Shown here one piece after another: positions 41,854 to 50,480 of a stretch of 64,000 nucleotides of DNA. The notes below the pieces were generated by a model. The model was not told the origin of the DNA and made no database searches. It saw only the letters and a program-made list of their open reading frames with translations. The translations under genes and the position numbers were made by a program. Numbering within the stretch: position 1 is the first letter of the stretch; each line of letters begins with the position of its first letter. Where the stretch lies: contig CANGNF010000019.1 in assembly GCA_947455205.1 (NCBI GenBank), positions 18,057-82,056 on the forward strand, written 5' to 3'. This DNA comes from Acetobacteraceae bacterium. GTDB taxonomy: Bacteria; Pseudomonadota; Alphaproteobacteria; Acetobacterales; Acetobacteraceae.

Positions 41854-42450
41854 TTGCAGGAGTACCGAACCCTGCGCGTCCTGCTTGTAGATAACGACCC
41901 GGAACGAGCGACCGCCGTGCAGGCGGGGTTGGAGGCGGCCGGCTGCCAGGTGGTGGCCATTGCCGCCGATGTCGCCGGCCTGACGGCGCTGGTGCGGGAC
42001 AGCGGGGCCGAGGTGATCGTCTGCGACCTGGACGACCCGTCCCGCGATGCGCTGGAGGGCATGCGCGCCCTGCACCGGGATGAGCCGCGCCCGGTGGTGC
42101 TGTTTGCCGAGAAGGGCGACCCGGACCAGATCGAGGCGGCGCTTGAGGCCGGCGTCGCCGCCTATGTCGTGGAGGGGCTGGCGCCGTCCCGCGTGCGGCC
42201 GGTGATCGAGGTGGCGATCCGCCGCTGGCGCGCGCACCAGGCGCTGACCCGGGAACTGGCGGAGGCGCGGCAGACCCTGGCCGACAAGCTGGCGATCGAC
42301 CAGGCCAAGCAGGCGCTGATGCTGCGGCACAAGCTGACCGAGCCCGAGGCCTACAAGCGGTTGCGGCGGATGGCGATGGACCAGGGCCGCAAGCTGGCGC
42401 AGGTGGCGGCCGAGGTGCTGCACGGAAAAGAGACAAACAGCCCAAGGTAG
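41854..42450 (+). CDS. nasT: NasT: ANTAR-domain antiterminator/response regulator of nitrate assimilation
   Basis: A receiver-like domain (LRVLLVDNDPERA, VIVCDLDDPS) is followed by an ANTAR RNA-binding domain (LAIDQAKQALMLRHKLTEPE, AYKRLRRMAMDQGRKLAQVA). The canonical receiver Lys is replaced (AYVVEG), matching NasT proteins that are controlled by NasS binding rather than phosphorylation. It should bind the hairpin pair at 42526-42569 and let transcription continue. No ATG fits: the TTG at 41854 is my choice, but AGGAG at 41858-41862 would better serve a CTG at 41872. It is divergent from the Ntn-hydrolase gene. Confidence 0.9.
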   Translation: MQEYRTLRVLLVDNDPERATAVQAGLEAAGCQVVAIAADVAGLTALVRDSGAEVIVCDLDDPSRDALEGMRALHRDEPRPVVLFAEKGDPDQIEAALEAGVAAYVVEGLAPSRVRPVIEVAIRRWRAHQALTRELAEARQTLADKLAIDQAKQALMLRHKLTEPEAYKRLRRMAMDQGRKLAQVAAEVLHGKETNSPR

Positions 42451-42525
42451 GGGCGGTTAAGTGATCGCCAGCGTTTTTTGCTCGCCGGGCATGCAAATTC
42501 CGGCTTGAAACCCTTCCGCGATTTC

Positions 42526-42591
42526 TGCTGCATTGCAACAGCGCCGCGATGCCCAACGAAGGGCTTCGCACAGGGGTTTCGGACCCGAGCG
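42526..42591 (+). promoter_or_regulatory. ANTAR-target leader RNA: two hexaloop hairpins plus a competing hairpin
   Basis: Between nasT and nasS the RNA can form P1 (UGCUG-c-AUUGCA-a-CAGCG, 42526-42543, one C/A mismatch) and P2 (42546-42569: GCGA-u-GCCC, loop AACGAA, GGGC-u-UCGC, eight pairs). Both hexaloops have A at position 1 and G at position 4, the ANTAR recognition rule, and only 2 nt separate the stems. A third hairpin (CGC 42567-42569 with GCG 42589-42591, inner GGGU/ACCC) reuses the 3' strand of P2, so the two are mutually exclusive. P2 is clear; P1 is weaker; no good U-tract is visible. Confidence 0.75.
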
Positions 42592-42653
42592 CATCTTCAC
42601 CCGCGGTCCAAGGGCGGCCCGCAGCCCCGGTCTCACGACCGCAGGAGCCGCGC

Positions 42654-43781
42654 GTGAACGCCCATACCCAGGTGCCCACCCGCCATCCGTCGCGCCGCAA
42701 CGGCCCTGGCCTGCGCACCATGCGCCTCGGCTTTGTGCCGCTGACGGATGCCGCGCCGCTGCTGGTGGCCGAGGCGATCGGGCTGTTCGACAGCGTCGGG
42801 CTGAAGGTGGCGCTCTCGGCCGAGCACGGCTGGGCGGCGCTGCGCGACAAGCTGGCCTTCGGCGCGCTGGAAGCCGCCCACATGCTGGGGCCGATGCCGA
42901 TTGCGCTGGCCGCCGGGCTGGATGGCGTGCGCGCCGACGTGACCGTGGCCGCGGGCCTGGCCGCCAATGGCAACACCGTCACCATCTCGCGCGAACTGGC
43001 CGACGAGATTGGCGCCTTCCGCTTCCCGCTCTCGCCCACCGCCTTTGCCGCCGCGGTCCGCCGCCGCCAGGGGCGCGGCGCGGCGGAGCTGAAGCTGGCC
43101 GTGGTGTTCCCGTATTCCTCGCACAACTACCTGCTGCGCTACTGGCTGGCCAAGGGCGGGCTGGACCCCGACCGCGACCTGCGGCTGCTGGTGGTGCCGC
43201 CGCCCATGGTGGCCAAGGCGCTGCAGGACGGCGTGATCGATGGCTTCTGCGCCGGCGAGCCCTGGGGCAGCCACGCCTCCGCGCTGGGTGCCGGGCGGAT
43301 TGCGCTGGCCACCGGCGACATCTGGCCGAACCACCCGGAAAAGGTGCTGGCGCTGCGCAACGACTACGTGGCGCGGGAGCCGGAGCAGGCGGTGGCCGCC
43401 ACCGCCGCCATCCTGGCCGCCGCCCGCTGGCTGGACGACCCGACCAACCACGCCGAGGCGGTGAAGATCCTGCGCAAGCGGGCCTTCCCGGGGCTGAGCG
43501 TGGAGACCATCGCCGCCGCCTTCGAGGGCCGGGCGATGGATACCGAACTGCGCAACCCGCTGCGCTTCCACAGCGCCACGCTGCCGCGGCCGGACCAGGC
43601 CGCCTGGTGGCTGCGCCAGATGCGCCACTGGGGCCACGTGCCGCCCTTCGTCACCGATGCCACGGCCCTGGCGCCCTGGCAGCCCGATTTGTGGCGCGCC
43701 GCCGCCACCCGATTGCGGGAGGCCGAGCCGCCTGCCGCCCCACCACCCCCCGCCGACCTGCCGGAGAGCTTCGCCCAATGA
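42654..43781 (+). CDS. nasS: NasS: cytoplasmic nitrate/nitrite sensor, NrtA-like
   Basis: The 375-residue protein is homologous to the NrtA/CmpA binding proteins (MRLGFVPLTDAAPLLVAEAI, YSSHNYLLRYWLAKGGLDPD, GDIWPNHPEKVLALRND) but has no signal peptide: the N-terminus is polar (NAHTQVPTRHPSRRNGPGL). That is the mark of NasS, which holds NasT inactive until nitrate or nitrite binds. I place the start at GTG 42654 because AGGAG (42643-42647) lies 6 nt upstream and the region before it is leader RNA. The following nrtA start overlaps its stop by 4 bp. Confidence 0.88.
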   Translation: MNAHTQVPTRHPSRRNGPGLRTMRLGFVPLTDAAPLLVAEAIGLFDSVGLKVALSAEHGWAALRDKLAFGALEAAHMLGPMPIALAAGLDGVRADVTVAAGLAANGNTVTISRELADEIGAFRFPLSPTAFAAAVRRRQGRGAAELKLAVVFPYSSHNYLLRYWLAKGGLDPDRDLRLLVVPPPMVAKALQDGVIDGFCAGEPWGSHASALGAGRIALATGDIWPNHPEKVLALRNDYVAREPEQAVAATAAILAAARWLDDPTNHAEAVKILRKRAFPGLSVETIAAAFEGRAMDTELRNPLRFHSATLPRPDQAAWWLRQMRHWGHVPPFVTDATALAPWQPDLWRAAATRLREAEPPAAPPPPADLPESFAQ

Positions 43782-45043
43782 CCATCACCCGCCGCAACGC
43801 GCTGGCCGCCACCGCCGCCGTCTTCGCCGCCGCCCGCGCCGCCACGCCGCGCGGTGCCTTCGCCCAAGGGTCCACCACGCCGGAGGTGAAGAAGGCGGTG
43901 CTGGGCTACATCGCGCTGACCGATGCCGCGGCACTGATCATCGCCAAGGAGAAGGGCATCTTCGCCAAGTACGGCATGCCGGATGTGGAGGTGAGCAAGC
44001 AGGCCAGCTGGGGCGCCACCCGCGACAACCTGGTGCTGGGCGGCGGCAGCGGCGGCATCGACGGCGCGCATATCCTGACGCCGATGCCCTACCTGATCCA
44101 CAGCGGCCGGATCACCCAGAACAACCAGCCGGTGCCGATGGCGATCCTGGCGCGGCTGAACACCAACGGCCAGGCGATCAGCGTGGCCGAGAAGCACAAG
44201 GCGCTGGGCGCGCGGCTGGACGCCAGCCCGCTGAAGCGCGTGTTCACCCAGGAAAGCAAGGTCGCCATGACCTTCCGCGGCGGCACCCACGACCTGTGGA
44301 TCCGCTACTGGCTGGCCGCCGGCGGGATCGACCCGGACAAGGACGTGCAGACCATCGTGGTGCCGCCGCCGCAGATGGTGGCCAACATGAAGGTCGGCAC
44401 CATGGACGCCTTCTGCGTCGGCGAGCCGTGGAACGACCAGCTGGTCAACCAGCGCCTGGGCTACAGCGCGCTGACGACGGGCGAGCTGTGGCGCGACCAC
44501 CCGGAGAAGTCGCTGGGCATGCGCGGCGACTGGGTCGCGCAGCACCCGAATGCCGCCACCGCGATCACCGCCGCGGTGATCGAGGCGCAGATCTGGTGCG
44601 ACCAGGCCGCGAACAAGGAGGAGATGTGCAGCATCATCGGCCGCCGCGCCTGGTTCAACGTGCCGCCGGCCGACATCCTGCCGCGCAGCCGCGGCAACAT
44701 CGACTACGGCGATGGCCGCAAGGTCGAGAACTCCCCGCTGCTGATGAAGTACTTCCGCGACCACGCCAGCTACCCGTTCCGCTCGCATGAGTTGTGGTTC
44801 CTGACCGAGGACATCCGCTGGGGCGTGCTGGCGCCGGACACCGACACGGCCAAGCTGATCGGCGAAGTGAACAAGGAAGGCATCTGGCGCGCCGCCGCCG
44901 AGCGCGCGGGCGTGAAGGCCAGCGACACGCCGACCGGCACCAGCCGCGGTACCGAGACCTTCTTCGACGGCAAGGTCTTCGACCCCGCCAACCCGGCCGC
45001 CTACCTGGCCTCGCTCGCCATCAAGAAGATCGCGGGGGCCTGA
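43778..45043 (+). CDS. nrtA: Nitrate ABC transporter substrate-binding protein (NrtA)
   Basis: The 421-residue protein has an RR-containing signal (MTITRRNALAATAAVFAAAR), possibly Tat. The CmpA/NrtA blocks are KKAVLGYIALTDAAALIIAK, YLIHSGRITQ, GGTHDLWIRYWLAAGGIDPD, DAFCVGEPWNDQLV and ELWRDHPEKSLGMRGDW. It binds nitrate in the periplasm and feeds NrtB/NrtC. It overlaps nasS upstream by 4 bp and nrtB follows after 2 bp, forming one unit. Confidence 0.94.
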   Translation: MTITRRNALAATAAVFAAARAATPRGAFAQGSTTPEVKKAVLGYIALTDAAALIIAKEKGIFAKYGMPDVEVSKQASWGATRDNLVLGGGSGGIDGAHILTPMPYLIHSGRITQNNQPVPMAILARLNTNGQAISVAEKHKALGARLDASPLKRVFTQESKVAMTFRGGTHDLWIRYWLAAGGIDPDKDVQTIVVPPPQMVANMKVGTMDAFCVGEPWNDQLVNQRLGYSALTTGELWRDHPEKSLGMRGDWVAQHPNAATAITAAVIEAQIWCDQAANKEEMCSIIGRRAWFNVPPADILPRSRGNIDYGDGRKVENSPLLMKYFRDHASYPFRSHELWFLTEDIRWGVLAPDTDTAKLIGEVNKEGIWRAAAERAGVKASDTPTGTSRGTETFFDGKVFDPANPAAYLASLAIKKIAGA

Positions 45044-45045
45044 GC

Positions 45046-45909
45046 ATGAACGCGGTCTCGACCAAGCCGGCGGCGGAACCCGCCGTGGTCTCGCGCCCGG
45101 CGCTGGCGGCACTGCCCAAGCCGTCGCGGATCGTGCCGGTCATCGCCCAGGTGGTGCCGCCGTTGATCGTGCTGGCGCTGCTGGGGCTGGGCTGGGAATA
45201 CCTGGCCAGCGGGCCGAACGCGACGCTGCCGCCGCCCAGCAAGGTGTGGGTGGACGCGCGCGACCTGATCGTGGACCCGTTCTTCGACCGGGGCGGGCTG
45301 GACAAGGGCCTGTTCTGGCACCTGCTGGCCAGCCTGCAGCGCGTGGCGCTGGGCTTCGCGCTTTCCGCCGTGGTCGGCGTGGCGCTGGGCATGCTGATCG
45401 GGTCCTCGCCCTTCTTCATGCGCGGGCTGGACCCGATCTTCCAGGTGCTGCGCACGGTGCCGCCGCTGGCCTGGCTGCCGCTCTCGCTGGCGGCCTTCCG
45501 GGAAGCGCAGCCGAGCGCGATCTTCGTCATCTTCATCACCGCAATCTGGCCGATCATCATCAACACGGCGGTGGGCGTGCTGAACGTGCCGCAGGACTAC
45601 CGCAATGTCGCCGCCGTCATCCGGCTGCGCGGCCTGGCCTTCTTCTGGAAGATCGTGCTGCCGGCGGCGGCGCCCTACATCTTCACCGGGCTCAAGATCG
45701 GCATCGGCCTGTCGTGGCTCGCCATCATCGCGGCGGAGATGCTGATCGGCGGCGTCGGCATCGGCTTCTTCATCTGGGATGCGTGGAACAGCTCCAACCT
45801 GTCCGACATCATCGTGGCGCTGATCTATGTCGGCCTGGTCGGCTTCATGCTGGACAAGGTCGTGGCCCTGGCGGGCCGCATCGCCACCCGTGGCACCCAG
45901 GCGAGCTGA
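45046..45909 (+). CDS. nrtB: Nitrate ABC transporter permease (NrtB)
   Basis: The 287-residue inner-membrane protein has a cytosolic N-terminal tail then about six helices. The EAA-type loop is YRNVAAVIRLRGLAFFWKIV, and LRTVPPLAWLPLSLAAF is the NrtB/SsuC/TauC family block. IGGVGIGFFIWDAWNS near the C-terminus is highly typical of NrtB. It forms the channel for nitrate with the NrtC ATPase downstream. Confidence 0.94.
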   Translation: MNAVSTKPAAEPAVVSRPALAALPKPSRIVPVIAQVVPPLIVLALLGLGWEYLASGPNATLPPPSKVWVDARDLIVDPFFDRGGLDKGLFWHLLASLQRVALGFALSAVVGVALGMLIGSSPFFMRGLDPIFQVLRTVPPLAWLPLSLAAFREAQPSAIFVIFITAIWPIIINTAVGVLNVPQDYRNVAAVIRLRGLAFFWKIVLPAAAPYIFTGLKIGIGLSWLAIIAAEMLIGGVGIGFFIWDAWNSSNLSDIIVALIYVGLVGFMLDKVVALAGRIATRGTQAS

Positions 45910-45920
45910 GGAGACAGCAG

Positions 45921-46715
45921 ATGCACCCCTTCCTCGACATCACCAAGCTGTCCATCGCCTTCCCCAAGTCGCCGCTGCCGGTGCTGCGCGACGTGGACCT
46001 GAAGATCGAGCGCGGCGAATACGTGGCGGTCATCGGCCATAGCGGTTGCGGCAAGTCGACGCTGCTGAACGTGGTGGCCGGGCTGCTGCCGGCCACCGCC
46101 GGCGGCGTGCTGCTGGAAGGCCGCGAGATCAGCGGCCCCGGGCCTGACCGCGCCGTGGTGTTCCAGAACCACAGCCTGCTGCCCTGGCTGACCTGCTACG
46201 AGAACGTGGCGCTGGCGGTGGACCAGACGCTGAGCCGCGAGATGAACCGGAAGCAGCGCCATGACTGGGTGCTGGAGAACCTGGCCCTGGTGCACATGAC
46301 CGCGGCCAAGGACAAGCGGCCCAACGAGATCAGCGGCGGCATGAAGCAGCGCATCGGCATTGCCCGCGCGCTGGCCATGCGCCCCAAGGTGCTGCTGCTG
46401 GACGAGCCTTTCGGCGCGCTGGACGCGCTGACCCGCGCCCACCTGCAGGACCAGGTGATGGAGATCCACGCCCGGCTGAAGACCACGGTCATCATGATCA
46501 CGCATGACGTGGACGAGGCGGTGCTGCTGTCCGACCGGATCGTCATGCTGACCAATGGGCCGAACGCGACGGTGGGCGAGATCCTGACCGTGGACCTGGA
46601 ACGCCCGCGCGACCGGTTGAAGCTGGCCGCCGACCCGCGCTTCGTCGCCGCGCGCACGGCGGTGCTGGAGTTCCTGCACTCCCGCCACGCCAACCCGGCG
46701 CTGCAGGCCGCCTAG
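45921..46715 (+). CDS. Nitrate ABC transporter ATP-binding protein (NrtC/NrtD-like)
   Basis: The 264-residue ATPase has Walker A GHSGCGKST, Q-loop VFQNHSLLPWLTCYENV (the LLPWLT form is typical of NrtD/TauB/SsuB), signature ISGGMKQRIGIARAL, Walker B VLLLDEPFGALD and switch ITHD. It lacks the C-terminal NrtA-like regulatory domain of cyanobacterial NrtC, so it corresponds to NrtD in layout. TGAGGAGA precedes its ATG. It energises nitrate uptake. Confidence 0.93.
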   Translation: MHPFLDITKLSIAFPKSPLPVLRDVDLKIERGEYVAVIGHSGCGKSTLLNVVAGLLPATAGGVLLEGREISGPGPDRAVVFQNHSLLPWLTCYENVALAVDQTLSREMNRKQRHDWVLENLALVHMTAAKDKRPNEISGGMKQRIGIARALAMRPKVLLLDEPFGALDALTRAHLQDQVMEIHARLKTTVIMITHDVDEAVLLSDRIVMLTNGPNATVGEILTVDLERPRDRLKLAADPRFVAARTAVLEFLHSRHANPALQAA

Positions 46716-46716
46716 C

Positions 46717-47910
46717 ATGAAGGTGGTGGTGGTGGGCGCCGGCCCGGCCGGCACGCGCTGCGCGGTGCAGGTGGCGCGGCGGGTGCCGGGCGCGGAGGTG
46801 ACGCTGCTCGGTGCCGAGTTGGCGCTGCCCTATGACCGCGTCGCTCTCTCCCGGCTGCTGGCCGGAGAGGTTGAGGTCGGCGACCTGATCACCCACCCGA
46901 TCCTGGCGCTGGAGGCGGCGGGCATCCGCTTCCGTGCCGGCGTGGCGGTGGCGGCGCTGGACCGTGCCGCCCAGGTGGTGGAGACGACGAAGGGCGAGCG
47001 CATCGGCTATGACCGGCTGGTGCTGGCCACCGGGTCTGCCGCGGTGCGGCTGCCGCTGCCGGGGGCGGAACTGCCGGGCGTGCTGGCTTATCGAGACCTG
47101 GGGGATGTGCGCGCCATGCTGCGCCTGGCGGCCGAGGGCGGCCATGCCGTGGTCATCGGCGGCGGGCTGCTGGGGCTGGAAGCCGCCACCGGCCTGGCGG
47201 CGCGCGGCATGAAGGTGACGGTGGTGCACGCCATGGGCTGGCCGATGGACCGCCAGCTGGACCCGGAGGCCGGCGCCTTGCTGACCGCCAGGCTCGGCCG
47301 GCGCGGCATCCGCTTCGTCATGCCCGCCGCCACGGTGGCGCTGGAGGGCGAGCGCCATGTGCAGGGCGTGCGGGTGGATGATGGCCGCGTGCTGCCGGCC
47401 AGCCTCGTCGTCATGTCGGTCGGCATTCGGCCCCACGTGGCGCTGGCGCGCGCGGCGGGGCTGCAGGTGGCGCGCGGCGTGGTGGTGGACGACGCCATGC
47501 GCAGCAGCGACCCGGCGATCTACGCCGTGGGCGAATGCACCGAGCACAAGGGCCGGCTGATCGGCCTGGTGAAGCCGGCGCTGGAGCAGGCCGAGGTGGC
47601 CGCCGCCGCGTTGGCAGGGGACGCCGCCTGTTGGCAGCCGGTGCCGGACCAGGCCGCGCTCAAGGTCTCCGGCACCGCCGTGTGGTCCGCCGGCGAGATC
47701 AGCGCCGAGACCGCCGAGGCGATCATCCTGCGCGACGAGGATGCCGAGGAGTATCGCCGGCTGTTCCTGCGCGACGGCAGGCTGGTCGGCGCCGTGCTGT
47801 ATGGCGATACCGCCGATGCCGGCTACTACATGCGCCTGATCGCCGAGCAGCACGTGGTGGAAAGCCGCGCCGAGCTGGTGCTGGGCAGCAGCTTCGAGGC
47901 GGCGGCGTGA
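46717..47910 (+). CDS. FAD-dependent NAD(P)H oxidoreductase, NasC-type electron donor of nitrate reductase
   Basis: The 397-residue protein has two Rossmann motifs: VVVVGAGPAGTRCAVQ at the start and VVIGGGLLGLEAATGLAARG at about residue 145. LPYDRVALSRLLAGE and VGECTEHKG are common to the N-terminal FAD domain of NirB and to rubredoxin-reductase-like proteins. It lacks the siroheme/FeS part of NirB, so it is not a nitrite reductase. Its place directly before nasA (GTGA overlap) suggests it passes NAD(P)H electrons to NasA, like Klebsiella NasC. Confidence 0.82.
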   Translation: MKVVVVGAGPAGTRCAVQVARRVPGAEVTLLGAELALPYDRVALSRLLAGEVEVGDLITHPILALEAAGIRFRAGVAVAALDRAAQVVETTKGERIGYDRLVLATGSAAVRLPLPGAELPGVLAYRDLGDVRAMLRLAAEGGHAVVIGGGLLGLEAATGLAARGMKVTVVHAMGWPMDRQLDPEAGALLTARLGRRGIRFVMPAATVALEGERHVQGVRVDDGRVLPASLVVMSVGIRPHVALARAAGLQVARGVVVDDAMRSSDPAIYAVGECTEHKGRLIGLVKPALEQAEVAAAALAGDAACWQPVPDQAALKVSGTAVWSAGEISAETAEAIILRDEDAEEYRRLFLRDGRLVGAVLYGDTADAGYYMRLIAEQHVVESRAELVLGSSFEAAA

Positions 47911-50477
47911 GCGGCGTGACCCGAAGCACCTGCCCGTATTGCGGCGTCGGCTGCGGGGTGCTGGTGGATGCGCGCGGCGGCGTTACCGGCGACCCCGCGC
48001 ACCCCGCCAACCAGGGGCGGCTGTGCAGCAAGGGCACCGCGCTGGGCGAGACGCTGGACCAGCCGGGACGCCTGCTGCACCCGGAAGTGGACGGCAAGCG
48101 CGCCAGCTGGGACGCCGCGCTGGACGCGGTGGCCGAAGGCTTCCGGAAAGCGCTGGCCGAGGGCGGACCCGATAGCACCGCGCTGTATGTCAGCGGCCAG
48201 TTGCTGACCGAGGACTACTTCGCCGCCAACAAATTCGCCAAGGCGGTGCTGGGCACGGCGAATATCGACAGCAATTCCCGCCTGTGCATGGCCAGCGCCG
48301 TCGCCGGCCACAAGCGCGCCTTTGGCGAGGACCTTGTCCCCGGCATCTACGAGGATCTGGAACAGGCCGACCTGGTGGTGCTGGTGGGCAGCAACCTGGC
48401 CTGGTGCCACCCCGTGCTGTTCCAGCGCCTGGTCGCCGCCAAGGCCGCGCGGCCAAGCATGCGCGTGGTGGTGGTGGACCCGCGCCGCACCGCCACCTGC
48501 GACGTCGCCGACCTGCATTTGGCGGTGGTGCCGGGCGAAGATGTCGCGCTGTTCGACGCGCTGCTGCTGCACCTGCACGCGGCCGGGCTGACGCAGCCGG
48601 CACCGGGGCTGGAGGCCGCGCTGGCCGCCGCCGCTGGGGCCGCGCCGCGCCTGCCGCCGGCTGACCTTGCGCGGTTCCTGGCCTGGTTCGCGACCACGCC
48701 GCGCGTGGTCACGCTGTTCAGCATGGGCGCGAACCAGTCCAGCGCCGGCACCGACAAGGCCAACGCCATCATCAACTGCCACGTCGCCACCGGCCGCATC
48801 GGGCTGCCGGGCGCCGGGCCGTTCAGCATCACCGGCCAGCCCAACGCCATGGGCGGGCGCGAGGTCGGCGCGCTTTCCAACATGCTCGCCGGCCATCTGG
48901 ACTGGGCGACGCCGGGCGAGCACGCCGCGCTGGCGGAATTCTGGCGGGCGCCCAAGCTGGCCACGCAGCCCGGGCTGAAGGCGGTGGAGCTGTTCCAGGC
49001 CGCCGGCGCCGGGCGCATCGGCGCCATGTGGGTCATGGCCACCAACCCCGCCGTCTCCCTGCCCGACGCCGCGGCGGTGCGGGCGGCGCTCAAGCGCATC
49101 CCCATGCTGGTCGCCAGCGATTGCACGCGAGAGAGCGACACGGTGGACCTGGCGCGCATCCGCCTGCCGGCGCTGGGCTGGGGCGAGAAGGACGGCACCG
49201 TCACCAACAGCGAACGCGTCATCAGCCGCCAGCGCGGGTTCCGCCCCTGGCCGGGCGAGGCACGGCCGGATTGGTGGGCGATCTCCCAGGTCGCGCAGCG
49301 GCTGGGCTGGGATTTCGGCTGGGACGGCCCGGCGGCGATCTTCCGCGAGCATGCCGCCGTGACCACGCTGGCGCGGCCGGCCCAGCGCGTCTTCGACCTG
49401 GCCGGCTTCACCACGCTGGAGGACGCCGGCTACGCCGCGCTGGCGCCCACCCGCTGGCCGGTGCCCGCGCCCGGCGTCCAGGGGGGCCGGCTGCAACCCA
49501 TGGCGCGCTGCGTGCCGACGCCGCCGCGCGCCCCCGCCCATGCCACCAGCGCAGGCTTTCCGCTCAGCCTGCTGACCGGACGGCTGCGCGACCAGTGGCA
49601 CACCATGACCCGCACCGGCGGCGTGGCCCGGCTGATGGCGCATGTGCCGGAACCGCTGGTCTCCATGCATCCCGACGACGCCGGCGCCCTGGCCGATGGC
49701 GCCCTGGCCCGCGTGGAAAGCGCCTGGGGCAGCGCCGTGCTGCGGCTGAAGCTGGACCCGGCGATGCCGCCCGGCAGCGTCTTCGCGCCCATGCACTGGA
49801 CCGACCGCTTTGCCCCGGCGGCGCGGATCAACCCGGCGGTGAACCCGGCGGTGGACCCCATCAGCGGCCAGCCGGAGCTGAAGCACACCCCGGTGCGCGT
49901 GCTGCCGGTGCCGATGGCCTGGCATGGCTTCGTGCTGGCGCGCCGGCCGCTGCCCACCGACCTGGCCGAATGGTCCGCCCGGCTGCCGCTGGCGCATGGC
50001 ACCTGGCGGCATGAATTGGCCGGCGAGGAAGCTCCGGCCGTCGCCTTCGCCCGGCTGCGCGCCGCCGTCGCCGAACCCGACGCCGCCTGGGTGACACTGG
50101 ACGACGCCGCCGCCGGCACGCATCGCGCCGCGCTGCTGCGGGATGGCCGGCTGCTGGCCGTTGTGGTCCTGGGCGCCACGCCCGCCCTGCCGGCGCGGGA
50201 CTGGCTGGCTGGGCTGTTCGCCGAGGAGCGCATCGGCCTGCCCGCCCGCCGGGCGCTGCTGGCCGGGCGGCCGGCGGATGGCCCGGCGCCGACGCCCACC
50301 ATCTGCGTTTGCCACGGGGTCAGCGCCGGCCGCATCGCCGCCGCCATCGCCGGCGGGGCCTGCAGCCTGGCCCAGGTGGGGGAAGCCACGGCGGCCGGCA
50401 CCGGCTGCGGCAGTTGCCGGCCGGAGATCAACGCCCTGCTGGCATTGGCGGCACCGCGGGTGGCGGAGCCGGCCTGA
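47907..50477 (+). CDS. nasA: Assimilatory nitrate reductase catalytic subunit
   Basis: The 856-residue protein (GTG start, MSGVTRSTCPYCGVGCGV) has the N-terminal [4Fe-4S] ligands Cys9, Cys12, Cys16 and Cys40. The Mo-bisMGD domain follows (NSRLCMASAVAGHKRAFG, MGANQSSAGTDKANAI, GLPGAGPFSITGQPNAMGGR), with the Mo-binding C-terminal domain (TGRLRDQWHTMTRTG). A BFD-like [2Fe-2S] tail ends it (CVCHGVSAGRIAAAI and GTGCGSCRPEI). This three-domain layout is typical of NasA. It reduces nitrate to nitrite in the cytoplasm. The nitrite reductase is not in the window. The gene ends 3 bp from a convergent response-regulator gene. Confidence 0.96.
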   Translation: MSGVTRSTCPYCGVGCGVLVDARGGVTGDPAHPANQGRLCSKGTALGETLDQPGRLLHPEVDGKRASWDAALDAVAEGFRKALAEGGPDSTALYVSGQLLTEDYFAANKFAKAVLGTANIDSNSRLCMASAVAGHKRAFGEDLVPGIYEDLEQADLVVLVGSNLAWCHPVLFQRLVAAKAARPSMRVVVVDPRRTATCDVADLHLAVVPGEDVALFDALLLHLHAAGLTQPAPGLEAALAAAAGAAPRLPPADLARFLAWFATTPRVVTLFSMGANQSSAGTDKANAIINCHVATGRIGLPGAGPFSITGQPNAMGGREVGALSNMLAGHLDWATPGEHAALAEFWRAPKLATQPGLKAVELFQAAGAGRIGAMWVMATNPAVSLPDAAAVRAALKRIPMLVASDCTRESDTVDLARIRLPALGWGEKDGTVTNSERVISRQRGFRPWPGEARPDWWAISQVAQRLGWDFGWDGPAAIFREHAAVTTLARPAQRVFDLAGFTTLEDAGYAALAPTRWPVPAPGVQGGRLQPMARCVPTPPRAPAHATSAGFPLSLLTGRLRDQWHTMTRTGGVARLMAHVPEPLVSMHPDDAGALADGALARVESAWGSAVLRLKLDPAMPPGSVFAPMHWTDRFAPAARINPAVNPAVDPISGQPELKHTPVRVLPVPMAWHGFVLARRPLPTDLAEWSARLPLAHGTWRHELAGEEAPAVAFARLRAAVAEPDAAWVTLDDAAAGTHRAALLRDGRLLAVVVLGATPALPARDWLAGLFAEERIGLPARRALLAGRPADGPAPTPTICVCHGVSAGRIAAAIAGGACSLAQVGEATAAGTGCGSCRPEINALLALAAPRVAEPA

Positions 50478-50480
50478 GTC

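Noticed and set aside
42466..42485. Possible sigma-54 promoter (TTTTGCT) before nasS
   Set aside because: The -12 GC fits but the bases 10 bp upstream are CC instead of the required GG.
42533..43777. Plus-strand open frame in frame with nrtA but starting 1.2 kb earlier
   Set aside because: The part before 43778 overlaps nasS in another frame and is low-complexity Arg/Ala/Gly; NrtA begins at its signal peptide.
46717..47910. NirB nitrite reductase large subunit
   Set aside because: Only the FAD/NAD(P) domains are present; the siroheme/FeS half is missing and the protein is about 400 residues.
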